Below are positions 1 through 8,767 of a stretch of DNA of 64,000 nt, in pieces. How positions within the stretch are numbered: position 1 is the first letter of the stretch; every line of letters begins with the position of its first letter. The DNA comes from Bacteroidota bacterium (lineage in GTDB: Bacteria > Bacteroidota > Bacteroidia > Chitinophagales > LD1): contig JAFDYN010000006.1 in NCBI GenBank assembly GCA_018267385.1, positions 186,001-250,000 on the forward strand, given 5' to 3'. The translations under genes were made by a program, and so were the position numbers. Under the pieces are notes generated by a model. The model saw nothing but the letters and a program-made list of their open reading frames with translations, ran no database searches and had not been told where the DNA came from.

Positions 1-142
1 CCATTTTGTCTAACTTTTGTAATACAAATTTAAACAGATAAAATCCATTTTGTTTAGCTTTTTGGTAAAAAAAATAAACAAAATAATTCCACGCACTCAA
101 TCGATTGAATGTCAGAACACTAAAATGGAAGCGTTTAAAAAA
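1..142. promoter_or_regulatory. AT-rich intergenic with ATTTTGTYTA repeats
   Basis: This AT-rich stretch follows the stop of the MerR-type regulator gene and continues out of the window. The element ATTTTGTCTA at 3-12 recurs as ATTTTGTTTA at 47-56, and its exact reverse complement TAAACAAAAT lies at 75-84. Arms 47-56 and 75-84 form a perfect 10-bp inverted repeat with an 18-nt spacer. Spaced repeats like this are typical of operator regions. Binding by the neighbouring MerR/B12 regulator is a guess from proximity. The element could instead serve the unseen gene to the left. Confidence 0.35.
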
Positions 143-1015
143 TCAGGAGATGGCGTCCTTGAGATCAGGGACAGAATTGACAACAGTGATGTTGGCCGCC
201 AGGGCGAGCTCCGGCTGGGCCAGGCGGGCACCTCCGGCCAGGATGCGCGTACCGGTATACATCTCTGCCAGCCGGTGCAGATAGTCTCTGGTACTCATCG
301 TTTCCTGCTCTATAGAGATATAGGTGACCAGCACATCCGGGCGGAAGGCATCACGTACATATAGCAGGTCCTCTATCGGCACATCGCTACCCAGATAGAT
401 CACCTGCTGGCCGCGCAGCCGCAGCAGGTACTCGGTGAATAGCAGCAGCGTCTCATGGCTCTCACCCTCAGGCAGGAAGAGGACATAGCGCTTTTTATCC
501 GGTTTCTGAGGTGTCTGTACGCGGTCTATGGCCGCGAGCAGCTTTCTGCGGAGCAGATTGGTGACAAAGTGCTCCTGCGCCGGGCGTATAGTGCCGGCAG
601 TCCATAGCACCCCTGTGCGCATCATAAAAGGGAAGAACAAACGCACGCAGGTATCTTCAAAACCAAACTTATTGGTGAGCTGGTTGATCACTTTCTCAAA
701 GGCATCTGCCTCAAAGTCTATCATAGCCCGGACCAGCCGGTCGGTCTGGTCATCGGTATCGCCCTCGTCTGTGCTGCGCAGTATCTCTGCGTTCAGCTCC
801 TTCTCGCTCATGTGTGCTATGCGCGAGATCTTGAATCCCTTGCGGTTCAGCGTACTGATATTGAGTATCAGCCGGAGCTGGTAGTCATCATAGTAGCGGA
901 TATTGGTATCGGTGCGCTGTGGCTTCAGAAAGTCATAGCGCTTCTCCCAGATACGTAGCGTGTGCGCCTTGATACCTGATAGTACCTCTACATCCTTGAT
1001 CGAATACTGACCCAT
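143..1015 (-). CDS. MerR-family regulator with B12-binding domain (CarH/LitR-like)
   Basis: A 290-aa transcription factor that probably senses light through adenosylcobalamin and represses carotenoid or photoprotection genes in the dark. Residues 1-75 are a MerR winged helix (SIKDVEVLSGIKAHTLRIWE, then an IRYYDD wing). Residues about 90-165 are the helical bundle with the CarH signature W138-x9-E148-H149. Residues 175-290 are a Rossmann-like B12 domain, where E185-S-H187 stands at the DxHxxG position with the Gly replaced by Leu190. H187 could be the lower axial cobalt ligand. The start ATG overlaps the stop of the CruF-like gene by one base (TAATG), so the two are probably translationally coupled. 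Family assignment is firm; light sensing is inferred from the motifs and the carotenoid/photolyase neighbourhood. Confidence 0.85.
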   Translation of the reverse strand: MGQYSIKDVEVLSGIKAHTLRIWEKRYDFLKPQRTDTNIRYYDDYQLRLILNISTLNRKGFKISRIAHMSEKELNAEILRSTDEGDTDDQTDRLVRAMIDFEADAFEKVINQLTNKFGFEDTCVRLFFPFMMRTGVLWTAGTIRPAQEHFVTNLLRRKLLAAIDRVQTPQKPDKKRYVLFLPEGESHETLLLFTEYLLRLRGQQVIYLGSDVPIEDLLYVRDAFRPDVLVTYISIEQETMSTRDYLHRLAEMYTGTRILAGGARLAQPELALAANITVVNSVPDLKDAIS

Positions 1016-1767
1016 TATACTATACCCGCTGTGTGATCAAAAATAGTCATAGGCGGTCCATAGTTCCATGCGCTCATATGCATAGGCGTATGTGCAAAGC
1101 ACACATCGGCCACCAGAAATAAGGACAGGACGATGAGGTAAATGATAGCTGCCTTATTGCTATGATCGCGCCAGAGAGCTATATACAGGCACTGCAGTAC
1201 GATAGCTACGGCAGCCCAGGTCACATAGTTCATCAGCGGGGGCACCCCGCCCTGCTCCCACACCCAGAGGTGATGCGCCGTGGCAAAACGCTCTAGCAGG
1301 ATGTCTATACCTACCATGAGCAGGGCCGCTGCAGCGATCCGCGCGGCGGTATGATGAAACAAGGCCGCAGCGAGTGTACCGGTACATATAGATAGCAGTA
1401 CCCAGTTCAGCCCTATGACCAGCGGCACACCCAATAGCCACGGACCAGCTATACCTGCATAATGATAGTCTCCAAAGAGCCAGCCACGCTGCACCCCTAT
1501 GATCTCTGCTACCATGGCCACCACCAGCGCCACACCGGCAAAGACTACCTGTAGTCCCGGCCACCGGCTGTACATACCCAGCACCAGTACGAAGCTGATG
1601 AGCATATTCACCCAGGCTATCTGCTCAAACCACGAGCCATATGCGCCACTGTGCAGGCCTATGATACCCACCAGCTGCAGTACCACCAGCACTACGGTCA
1701 CTACCTGTAGCCGGATGTCAGAGACAGTTCTCTTCATATGAGTGGCAATACTAGCCATAAATAGCAT
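1015..1767 (-). CDS. cruF: CruF-like carotenoid 1',2'-hydratase (DUF422 membrane protein)
   Basis: A 250-aa integral membrane protein with about seven hydrophobic segments and the family features of the carotenoid biosynthesis protein family (PF04240): an E-I-I-G-V-Q-R-G-W-L-F-G-D-Y stretch and a later GVPPLMNYVTW segment. CruF proteins add water to the psi end of gamma-carotene or lycopene in myxol, saproxanthin and bacterioruberin pathways. The gene runs directly into the MerR regulator (TAATG overlap). Two Met residues near the start (1 and 11) leave the exact start open; MKRTVSD at residue 11 would be equally plausible. Its likely partner in the pathway is the CrtD-like desaturase at 8768-10243. 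Confidence 0.75.
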   Translation of the reverse strand: MLFMASIATHMKRTVSDIRLQVVTVVLVVLQLVGIIGLHSGAYGSWFEQIAWVNMLISFVLVLGMYSRWPGLQVVFAGVALVVAMVAEIIGVQRGWLFGDYHYAGIAGPWLLGVPLVIGLNWVLLSICTGTLAAALFHHTAARIAAAALLMVGIDILLERFATAHHLWVWEQGGVPPLMNYVTWAAVAIVLQCLYIALWRDHSNKAAIIYLIVLSLFLVADVCFAHTPMHMSAWNYGPPMTIFDHTAGIV

Positions 1768-1873
1768 TATACGGTGAGAACAAGGCTATAATGAAAAGGT
1801 TCGCCGAAATAAATTTTAACAGTCGAACATTTCCTCGGCTCAGTTGTTTTCCGAGACAATGAGCTGATGTATT

Positions 1874-2584
1874 ATGAAAGTAGCATTGATCACCGGAGTG
1901 AGTCGCGAGACCGGCCTGGGCTATGAGACAGCCAGGCAGCTTTCCAGCCTGGGGTATTATGTGATCATCACCGCCAGAGACGTCTATCAGGCTAAACTAC
2001 TGGCAGGCCCCGCCAATCTACAAGCCGAGCAACTGGACGTGACCGACCCCGACAGTATCGACGCTCTACGTAGAACCATAGAAAATGACTACGAGAAAAT
2101 AGACGTATTGATCAATAATGCCGGTGCCTACTATGATCAGGGCAATCGTGCCATGCAAACCGACCCGGCATTAGTACACCAGGCCATTGACATCAATTTG
2201 CTGGGTGCCTGGCGCATGATACGGGCATTTGCCCCTTTGCTCCTGAAAAGTAGCAGCCCGCGCATCGTGAATGTATCGAGCGGCGCAGGCTCCTTTCACG
2301 ATCCTGCCTTTGGCATCACAGCGCAGCCCGGAGCAGTACCTGTCTACAGTATGACGAAGGCCGCCCTCAACGCACTGACTGTGCATATCGCAGAAGAACT
2401 TAAATACACCCGCATCAAGGTCAACGCAGCTTGTCCTGGCTTTACAGCTACCTATGAAGGTACCGAAGCGTATGGGGCACGGCCGGTGAGTGACGGTGCC
2501 AAAGGAATCGTCTGGGCTGCTACCCTACCTGATGACGGCCCGACCGGCGGCTTCTACAGAGATGGACAGCAGATAGACTGGTGA
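1874..2584 (+). CDS. SDR-family NAD(P)-dependent oxidoreductase
   Basis: A 236-aa classical short-chain dehydrogenase. The cofactor loop is TGVSRETGLG near residue 7 (two residues longer than the usual TGxxxGxG), NNAG follows near residue 80, a catalytic Ser sits in NVSSGAG, and the catalytic pair is present as Y-S-M-T-K. The substrate cannot be told from the sequence. It is divergent from the CruF/MerR pair, with about 106 bp of shared upstream region. It resembles carbonyl-reductase-like SDRs more than fatty-acid FabG types, because the C-terminal part ends in a GFYRDG stretch. Confidence 0.85.
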   Translation: MKVALITGVSRETGLGYETARQLSSLGYYVIITARDVYQAKLLAGPANLQAEQLDVTDPDSIDALRRTIENDYEKIDVLINNAGAYYDQGNRAMQTDPALVHQAIDINLLGAWRMIRAFAPLLLKSSSPRIVNVSSGAGSFHDPAFGITAQPGAVPVYSMTKAALNALTVHIAEELKYTRIKVNAACPGFTATYEGTEAYGARPVSDGAKGIVWAATLPDDGPTGGFYRDGQQIDW

Positions 2585-2600
2585 TCGTACCGCTCTGCCA

Positions 2601-4967
2601 TCAGTAGCTGATGACCACCCCCAGCCCAGGCTGCAGTACGCCGGATGTATTGGCCAGCAGGTTTGGTATATAGCGGGTAGGATCAGATGGGTCTATCACG
2701 GGTTGCCCGTTAGCATCGCGCTTGATGGTAAACAGGTCTTGCTGCTTCTGCTTGTAGAAGTACACATTCTGTATATCCAGGTAGAGCTCCACAGCCAGAG
2801 ACTTGAGGTACCACTTCTTAGTCACACGCACATCCAGCTGGTGAAACCACGGCAGCCTCAGGGAGTTTTGTTTATTGTAGTCAAATACCCCGGTCGGATT
2901 GGCGGTATAGACCGGTATCAGCGTAGAGTAGGCTATATTGTAAGGGGTGTAAGGAGAACCTCCCTGCACGCGCAGCCTTGCTCCCAGCTCCCAGTTACGC
3001 TTAAATTTCTTGCCCGCAGTGAAGCTGATGATGTGGCGCGTATCCCAGCTGGAGGAGCGGTACACGCCATATTTATCCTGAAACTGGCTCCAGAAAAGCG
3101 TGTATGACAGGATGCCAAACCAGCCTTTGTACAGCTTCTGCTCAAAGAGGAACTCACCACCATAGGCGCGGCCTTTATTGGTGCTTTGTGCAGGGCTATT
3201 GCCCACCACCCCAAAGTTGCTGCCCAGGTTGGCCAGGGAGATAGAGTCGTCCAGCAGGAACGGTACATTGTAGTATTGTTTGAAGAAACCCTCTACTGAG
3301 ATGCGGCTGTTATACTTTGTCGTATACTCTATGCCTGCCACTACATGTATATTGCGCATATAGGTGAGCCTCTTCTGATTGACCAGCGCACCGGTCGTAT
3401 CGCGGTAGCCCATCACCGTATAGGCCGGGGTCTCATGATAGTAGCCGGTATTAAAGTTTAACCGCAGGCGCTCCAGTATAGCATAAGATAGTGCAAATCG
3501 TGGTGACAATTGATTGAGGGGGTTCAGCATACTGCTGTTGTACGTATTGCCATCCAGACGCATACCGAGTGAGAGCGTGAGCCTGTCCTTTGCTACCGTC
3601 TTGCTCACCTGAGAGAAGAGTCCATAGCGGTAGATATCGAGCCTGGTCAGATAGTCATACCTGAAGTAAGGCCCCTGAAACTGCGAGCGGTTGTAATAGT
3701 GGTCCCACTCCAGATTGCCGCCCGCATTGATCTTCCAGCCTTTGTCGCGCATGGTCCACTCCAGCCGCGCCTTGGTCTCTGCCTGCGTGGAGCGGTAGTA
3801 CTGGGTGCGGGTAGAGTCTTTGCTATTGTCCTTATACTTGTCTATCTGGTTGAAAAGCTCACTACTGCTCACCACCGCCTGCAGGTAGCTATTGGCAAAG
3901 TAGTGGGTGTACTTGAGGCCATTGGTGGTGCTCTGCTGGTTATTGACGGGTAGTATCAGCAGCAGGTATTTATTGGCATCAGTCTTATTTGCATTGAGAT
4001 TGAGCCGGAAGATATCTATCGCATTCAGGCTGAGAAAGGCCAGCTCATCCTTGGGCGTGATCTTCCAGCGCAGTTTTACCTGTCCGTCATTATAGTTGGG
4101 AAAGATCGGCACATTGATCAGCTTGAAAAACCAGTCATAATAAGACGAGCGCCATGAGAGCAGCAGGGTCGCTTTCTTCTTTTTATCGAGTGGACCCTCT
4201 GCCGAGAATGCAGCATCAGTGATGCCCAGCGCTGCAGCAGCCCCCCACCTGTCCTCGCGGCCATCGCGTAGGCGGATGTCCATCACTGAGCTGAGCACAT
4301 TGCCCCGGTCAGCCGGGAAAGCTGATGAGTAAAAATTGACCTCGCGGATAAAATCTACATTGATCAGGCCCTGCGGTCCGCCGGAGCCGCCCTGTGTGAC
4401 GAAGTGGTTGATATTGGGTATCTCTATATCATCGAGGTAAAATTTGTTCTCCGCCGTAGAGCCTCCGCGTATGATCAGGTCATTGCGGAAGCCTGTACTG
4501 AAGCCTACACCCGGTAGCGATTGTATTACCCGTGATATGTCCCGGTTGCCGCCCGGGTAGCGCTGTATTTCATTTACACCTATCGTACGGATAGATACGG
4601 GGCTCTCCTCTTTGCGCTGAAAGGTGCTGGTGGTCACCTCTACTTCTTTGAGCTTCTCGGTGCTGCTCTCCAGGTCTGCATTGACTATGGCAGGCTTTGA
4701 GTTCGTTACTTCTACTTCAAATACAGTCTTGCTCGTATAGCCCACGTTGGTGATCTTTACATTATAAAAGCCGGGCTTGAGGTTCTTGAGTTCATACTCG
4801 CCTTTCTCATCTGTCTGTGTGCCTATGGTAGTGCCATCCAGCGCCACAGTGGCAAAGTCAAGGGGATCATTGGTGCCGGCCACTGCTACACGGCCACGGA
4901 TGATACCTGTCTGGGCCGCTGCAGTGAGGGATATACAGAGGCATAGGAGGATTAGAAGCTTGTTCAT
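2601..4967 (-). CDS. TonB-dependent outer-membrane receptor with carboxypeptidase-regulatory-like domain
   Basis: A 788-aa receptor with a signal peptide (residues 1-19, ending AAAQ), then a CarboxypepD_reg-like beta-sandwich (about 22-110, GIIRGRVAVAGTNDPLDFAT) and a TonB plug (about 120-230, including FSTGFRNDLIIRGG). A 22-strand-type barrel rich in aromatic residues follows and ends in GLGVVISY. Import would be powered by TonB-ExbBD, for which one set lies at 41921-44960. The substrate is unknown, and no SusD-like partner lies next to it. It is convergent with the SDR (16-bp gap) and divergent from the flavin-reductase-like gene. Confidence 0.88.
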   Translation of the reverse strand: MNKLLILLCLCISLTAAAQTGIIRGRVAVAGTNDPLDFATVALDGTTIGTQTDEKGEYELKNLKPGFYNVKITNVGYTSKTVFEVEVTNSKPAIVNADLESSTEKLKEVEVTTSTFQRKEESPVSIRTIGVNEIQRYPGGNRDISRVIQSLPGVGFSTGFRNDLIIRGGSTAENKFYLDDIEIPNINHFVTQGGSGGPQGLINVDFIREVNFYSSAFPADRGNVLSSVMDIRLRDGREDRWGAAAALGITDAAFSAEGPLDKKKKATLLLSWRSSYYDWFFKLINVPIFPNYNDGQVKLRWKITPKDELAFLSLNAIDIFRLNLNANKTDANKYLLLILPVNNQQSTTNGLKYTHYFANSYLQAVVSSSELFNQIDKYKDNSKDSTRTQYYRSTQAETKARLEWTMRDKGWKINAGGNLEWDHYYNRSQFQGPYFRYDYLTRLDIYRYGLFSQVSKTVAKDRLTLSLGMRLDGNTYNSSMLNPLNQLSPRFALSYAILERLRLNFNTGYYHETPAYTVMGYRDTTGALVNQKRLTYMRNIHVVAGIEYTTKYNSRISVEGFFKQYYNVPFLLDDSISLANLGSNFGVVGNSPAQSTNKGRAYGGEFLFEQKLYKGWFGILSYTLFWSQFQDKYGVYRSSSWDTRHIISFTAGKKFKRNWELGARLRVQGGSPYTPYNIAYSTLIPVYTANPTGVFDYNKQNSLRLPWFHQLDVRVTKKWYLKSLAVELYLDIQNVYFYKQKQQDLFTIKRDANGQPVIDPSDPTRYIPNLLANTSGVLQPGLGVVISY

Positions 4968-5055
4968 GTGGGGCTAAACAATCTTGTGGTGTAATGGTTA
5001 TGTACATGAAACATTATAAGCCCCTGTTTGTTCACTACTTGCACCAAAAATATCA

Positions 5056-5538
5056 ATGAGCGCCCTTAAGAAGAAATCATGGAACCGGCTCGACCTACCC
5101 GTGTACAGTGTGGCCAGTCATGATGGCACTCAGCACAACATGAATATCTGCACCTATGCCTCACAGGTATCCATGCAGCCCAAGCGATACATGGTGGCTG
5201 TCTATAAGGGTACGAAGACACTGGACAATATATCCGGACAAGGCAGTTTTGTGCTACAGATACTGAGCACAGCTCACCTCAACCTGATCAACCGTTTGGG
5301 CAAGCAAAGTGGCCATACAAAAGATAAGCTAAAAACGATCAGCAGGCGGCTCACAGACTACCATGGCTACCGGATACTGGCTGATGCGCTGGCGGTGATC
5401 GAGCTACGAGTCCTCTCACTGACCGATGCCGGCGATCATGTGCTGGCGCTGTGCGACGTAGTGAGCTATCGCAATATAAGTGAAGGTGAATCCCTGATGC
5501 TGCACCACCTGCGCGACAAGAAACTAATAGCCATATGA
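5056..5538 (+). CDS. flavin reductase-like (FMN-binding split-barrel) protein
   Basis: A 160-aa protein that fits the flavin reductase-like domain: the N-terminal NICTYASQVSMQPKRYMVAVYKGTKT segment has the expected pattern of a split barrel binding FMN. It overlaps the next gene, the photolyase-like protein, by four bases (ATGATG region at 5535-5538), so the two form an operon. A flavin-binding partner would suit a photolyase, which needs reduced FAD, but a direct role in reducing that flavin is inference. Length and fold agree with small NAD(P)H:FMN reductases. Confidence 0.7.
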   Translation: MSALKKKSWNRLDLPVYSVASHDGTQHNMNICTYASQVSMQPKRYMVAVYKGTKTLDNISGQGSFVLQILSTAHLNLINRLGKQSGHTKDKLKTISRRLTDYHGYRILADALAVIELRVLSLTDAGDHVLALCDVVSYRNISEGESLMLHHLRDKKLIAI

Positions 5539-6626
5539 TGCCGCAGCTACTGACCCGATACGCAGATATCCTGGCTGCCGTAGACCGCGTAGATGCCACA
5601 GCCTATGCCCGCACGCGCAACTATACCGATGGTGCCGTGAGCTATCTCTCACCATATATCTCGCGGGGTGTCATTTCTCTGCCGTATGTGAGGGAGCGCA
5701 TACTGAGCAGGTATAGCAGGCAGCAGGCATATACCTTTATCTTTGAGCTGGCGTGGCGGGAGTACTTTCAGCGGCAGTGGTATCAGCTGGGAGATCAGCT
5801 ATGGTCTGATATCAAAGGTCCTCAAATGGGTGTAGCGCATCATGGTGTGCCAGACGCACTGATAAATGGCGCTACCGGCATCACAGCCATAGATACTGCC
5901 ATAGAGCAACTCTATACTACCGGCTATATGCACAATCATGTGCGCATGTATGTAGCGTCTATAGCCTGCAACATAGGCCACGCGCACTGGTCACAGCCTG
6001 CGCGCTGGCTCTACTATCATCTCGCAGATCATGATTTGGCCAGCAATACCATGAGCTGGCAGTGGGTAGTGGGTACCTTCTCGGCAAAGAAATACTACTG
6101 TGACCAGGGCAATATCAATAAGTACTGCCATACACAGCAGCGAGGCACTTTCCTGGATGTACCATATGAGCGGCTTCCTGATCTCGCTATACCGGAAATA
6201 CTCAAAGCACACTCCGTACCGGGACTTCACACCATACTGCCGGACACACCTGCACCACAGTTTTACTATGACAAGCCGCTGCTGATCTACAATGCTTGCC
6301 ACCTCGACCCGCTCTGGCGCGCAGACATGGATGCCAATCGGGTACTCTTGCTGGAGCCGGAGCATTACCGCAAGTATCCGGTATCACCACACGTATTATC
6401 ATTCATACTGCGGCTGGCAGAAAACATACCGGGAATACAGTTATTCTGCGGAAGCATAGAGGACTTGATACGTACGGGGAACTTTCCGCAGGTCTATACC
6501 AGGCAACATCCCACTACCCTGCATTATCTCGGCATCAAAGATGAACCGGATTGGCTATTCCCGCAGGTAGATAAGGTGCCGGGCTCATTTATGTCGTACT
6601 GGAAGAAGTGTGAAAAGTATCTTTGA
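5535..6626 (+). CDS. photolyase/cryptochrome-like protein, FAD domain first (permuted)
   Basis: A 363-aa protein. Residues 1 to about 225 correspond to the FAD-binding domain that normally forms the C-terminal part of photolyases: F-x-x-E-L-A-W-R-E-Y-F, then HNHVRMYVAS, then DLASNTMSWQWVVGT. Residues about 245-345 (LLIYNACHLDPLW, then NRVLLLEPEHYRKYPVS and NIPGIQLFCG) look like an alpha/beta domain, which in ordinary photolyases sits at the N-terminus. The order is therefore reversed. It is co-transcribed with the flavin-reductase-like gene and ends 2 bp from the convergent SDR. DNA repair is probable from the light-response context; blue-light signalling is the alternative. Confidence 0.8.
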   Translation: MMPQLLTRYADILAAVDRVDATAYARTRNYTDGAVSYLSPYISRGVISLPYVRERILSRYSRQQAYTFIFELAWREYFQRQWYQLGDQLWSDIKGPQMGVAHHGVPDALINGATGITAIDTAIEQLYTTGYMHNHVRMYVASIACNIGHAHWSQPARWLYYHLADHDLASNTMSWQWVVGTFSAKKYYCDQGNINKYCHTQQRGTFLDVPYERLPDLAIPEILKAHSVPGLHTILPDTPAPQFYYDKPLLIYNACHLDPLWRADMDANRVLLLEPEHYRKYPVSPHVLSFILRLAENIPGIQLFCGSIEDLIRTGNFPQVYTRQHPTTLHYLGIKDEPDWLFPQVDKVPGSFMSYWKKCEKYL

Positions 6627-6628
6627 TC

Positions 6629-7327
6629 CTATGACAGCCTGAGACTACCCATACCCCCGTCTATGTGGACTACTTGCCCTGTCATCCATGCAGCATCAGT
6701 GAGCAGTAGCGTAGCCATAGCTGCTATATCGCCGGGCGTACCGATCCGCCCTAGCGGGTGACGCTGCCCAGAGGCTTTGATTTTATCATCTGTAGAAGTG
6801 AGCCGCGCGCTCAGCTCTGTCTGTACCAGTGAGGGTGCGATACAGTTCACGCGTATGCGCGGTGCCAGGTCTGCAGCCAGCGATCTGGTCAGCCCTTCTA
6901 TCGCACCTTTAGCAGCGCTGATCGATGCATGAAAGGGCATGCCCGTCTGCACTGCTACGGTACTAAAGAGCACAATGGACGGTGCAGCAGCAGTCTTGAG
7001 CGCCGGCAGGAAATACTGGATCGCATGTACCGCGCCCATTACATTCACGCGGTAGTCCGCGAGAAAGTCTTCCGTAGTCAGCCGGTGAAAAGGCTTCAGC
7101 GTAATACTGCCGGGGCAATACACCAACCCGTCTATCGCTGCAGGCCACTCTCCTGCCGGTGCTGTATCGCTACTGGCATCCCATACCGAGTGCGAGACAT
7201 TTTTGATACCTTCCAGGTTCCGCTCACTGCGCGAGAGTACGTGAACATTATGTCCGGCAGCAGAGAGCCGCTGCACGATGTCCAGCCCTATGCCGGCGGT
7301 ACCGCCTATGACGATATAATGTCCCAT
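6629..7327 (-). CDS. atypical SDR-family protein lacking the catalytic Tyr
   Basis: A 232-aa SDR fold with a GGTAGIG cofactor loop at residues 8-14, a Ser in VLFSTVAVQ and the usual C-terminal IDGG. At the active site the sequence is H-A-S-I-S-A-A-K, so the residue four before Lys is Ile where SDRs have Tyr. Codons were re-read from the DNA near 6915-6945 and are clear. The protein may be a non-catalytic or differently working SDR. It is the last gene of the carotenoid-folE operon, starting 7 bp after the folE stop, which suggests a role near pterin or carotenoid metabolism. Confidence 0.8.
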   Translation of the reverse strand: MGHYIVIGGTAGIGLDIVQRLSAAGHNVHVLSRSERNLEGIKNVSHSVWDASSDTAPAGEWPAAIDGLVYCPGSITLKPFHRLTTEDFLADYRVNVMGAVHAIQYFLPALKTAAAPSIVLFSTVAVQTGMPFHASISAAKGAIEGLTRSLAADLAPRIRVNCIAPSLVQTELSARLTSTDDKIKASGQRHPLGRIGTPGDIAAMATLLLTDAAWMTGQVVHIDGGMGSLRLS

Positions 7328-7334
7328 ATCCGGC

Positions 7335-8009
7335 CTATTTATTCAAACCACAGTACGCCAGAAACTCGTTGCGCGTCTGCTCATTGAGAAACCTGCCGCT
7401 AAAGCTGGAAGTGACCGTAGAGGAACTGGTATCGCCTACTCCACGGGATGACACACAGAGATGCTGTGCATCTATCACTACTGCCACGCTGTCCGTCTGT
7501 GTGGCTTCCTTGATCGCCTCTGCTATCTGTATAGTGAGGCGCTCCTGTACCTGAGGGCGCTTGGCGTAGTATTGTACCAGACGGTTGATCTTGCTGAGGC
7601 CTATCACCTGTCCATTGCTGATATAGGCTACGTGTGCACGGCCTATGATCGGTACAAAGTGGTGCTCACAATTGCTGTAGAAAGCGATGTCCTTCTCCAC
7701 CAGCATCTCGCGGTATTTGAACTTGTTTTCAAACACGGCGATCTTAGGTTTATTGGCAGGATTGAGTCCGCTGAATATTTCCTTGACATACATCTTGGCT
7801 ACCCGGTGTGGCGTGCCGCGCAGGCTATCGTCCTCCAGGTCCAGGCCGAGTATCTGCATGATCTCTGCAAACTTCTCCTCTATCAGCTCTATCTTCAGGT
7901 CATCATCCATGGCAAAGGCATCTGCGCGGAGTGGTGTCTCTATAGAGGTCATCACATGCTCATCGCCCATCTGATCTGCTTCGTCACGGTCCACTTTTAC
8001 TTTCAGCAT
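7335..8009 (-). CDS. folE: GTP cyclohydrolase I
   Basis: A 224-aa type I GTP cyclohydrolase that makes dihydroneopterin triphosphate from GTP for folate or pterins. The zinc-site motifs are present: N-C-E-H-H-F-V-P-I-I-G and H-L-C-V-S-S-R-G, along with the V-x-E-R-L-T-x-Q-I-A helix. The first 40 residues are acidic and variable. Its place inside a carotenoid operon beside a photolyase-like gene is notable, because many photolyases carry methenyltetrahydrofolate as an antenna. Gaps of 16 bp and 7 bp to its neighbours support co-transcription. The antenna link is inference. Confidence 0.96.
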   Translation of the reverse strand: MLKVKVDRDEADQMGDEHVMTSIETPLRADAFAMDDDLKIELIEEKFAEIMQILGLDLEDDSLRGTPHRVAKMYVKEIFSGLNPANKPKIAVFENKFKYREMLVEKDIAFYSNCEHHFVPIIGRAHVAYISNGQVIGLSKINRLVQYYAKRPQVQERLTIQIAEAIKEATQTDSVAVVIDAQHLCVSSRGVGDTSSSTVTSSFSGRFLNEQTRNEFLAYCGLNK

Positions 8010-8025
8010 CGGTTACTTTTTCTGT

Positions 8026-8742
8026 CTAAACATCAGCGCGGCTCATTTTGTTCGAGCCGGAGCTGTTACGTGCTGCTATACTTTGCAGCACCTCGTAGAG
8101 GCAAATATTTATACCGAGCAGTAAAGCGCCGTAGAGGAAATCCTCTACGGGAATACTACCGATGCGTACACCGCAGTTTTGACGATCATCATAGCTGACT
8201 ACAGGCAGTGCAGTCAGTATGCCATTGACTATCAGCATAGGTATGATACTGATAAAGAATGCCAGTACAAACCCCTCCAGCTGCACAGCACCCAGCAGCC
8301 ATACTGACACAGGCAGCAGTACGGCCATACCCAGCGTGACCGACAGCGTGTAGGCATGGCCTATAGATAGGTATGCTAGTACACCGGCAACCACGGCTAC
8401 AAAGATCAGTATGCTTCCCAGCCGCTCCGGCAGCCATTGTTTGGGCTTATAGCACAGCACATTCTCATAGATGAAAACACAAGAATATGGTACCGTGATA
8501 AAGAACAACACCTCCTCCAGCGGCAGCGACCACATATCGAATCCCAGCGTGTACCGATGATTGAAACTCCACACACCTGCCAGCGTGAAGTAGTGGTCCC
8601 ACACGATAAAGATAGCAGCCGTGATGAGCATAGCTGGCACCAGGTACTTCCACTTTTTGTAAAAGGCCACACGGCTATCAAAGGAGAAAACCAGCGGCAT
8701 CACCACAGTAAAAAAATCTATGAGCAGGTAGGTGTATTTCAT
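8026..8742 (-). CDS. lycopene cyclase, fused CrtYcd type
   Basis: A 238-aa membrane protein with two tandem lycopene-cyclase domains, as in the fused bacterial/archaeal CrtYc-CrtYd family. The diagnostic segment is D-M-W-S-L-P-L-E-E-V-L-F-F, with the conserved P-L-E-E acidic pair, and about six to seven hydrophobic segments. It cyclises one or both psi ends of lycopene to beta rings. It starts 25 bp after the CrtD-like gene and precedes folE by 16 bp. With CruF and CrtD nearby, a one-ring product (gamma-carotene type) is expected, but that cannot be proved from sequence. Confidence 0.85.
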   Translation of the reverse strand: MKYTYLLIDFFTVVMPLVFSFDSRVAFYKKWKYLVPAMLITAAIFIVWDHYFTLAGVWSFNHRYTLGFDMWSLPLEEVLFFITVPYSCVFIYENVLCYKPKQWLPERLGSILIFVAVVAGVLAYLSIGHAYTLSVTLGMAVLLPVSVWLLGAVQLEGFVLAFFISIIPMLIVNGILTALPVVSYDDRQNCGVRIGSIPVEDFLYGALLLGINICLYEVLQSIAARNSSGSNKMSRADV

Positions 8743-8767
8743 ATCGATGCTTCTTTGACCACAAACA

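Noticed and set aside
50..364. 104-codon plus-strand frame at the window start
   Set aside because: It is mostly antisense to the MerR regulator gene and has no start context or family likeness.
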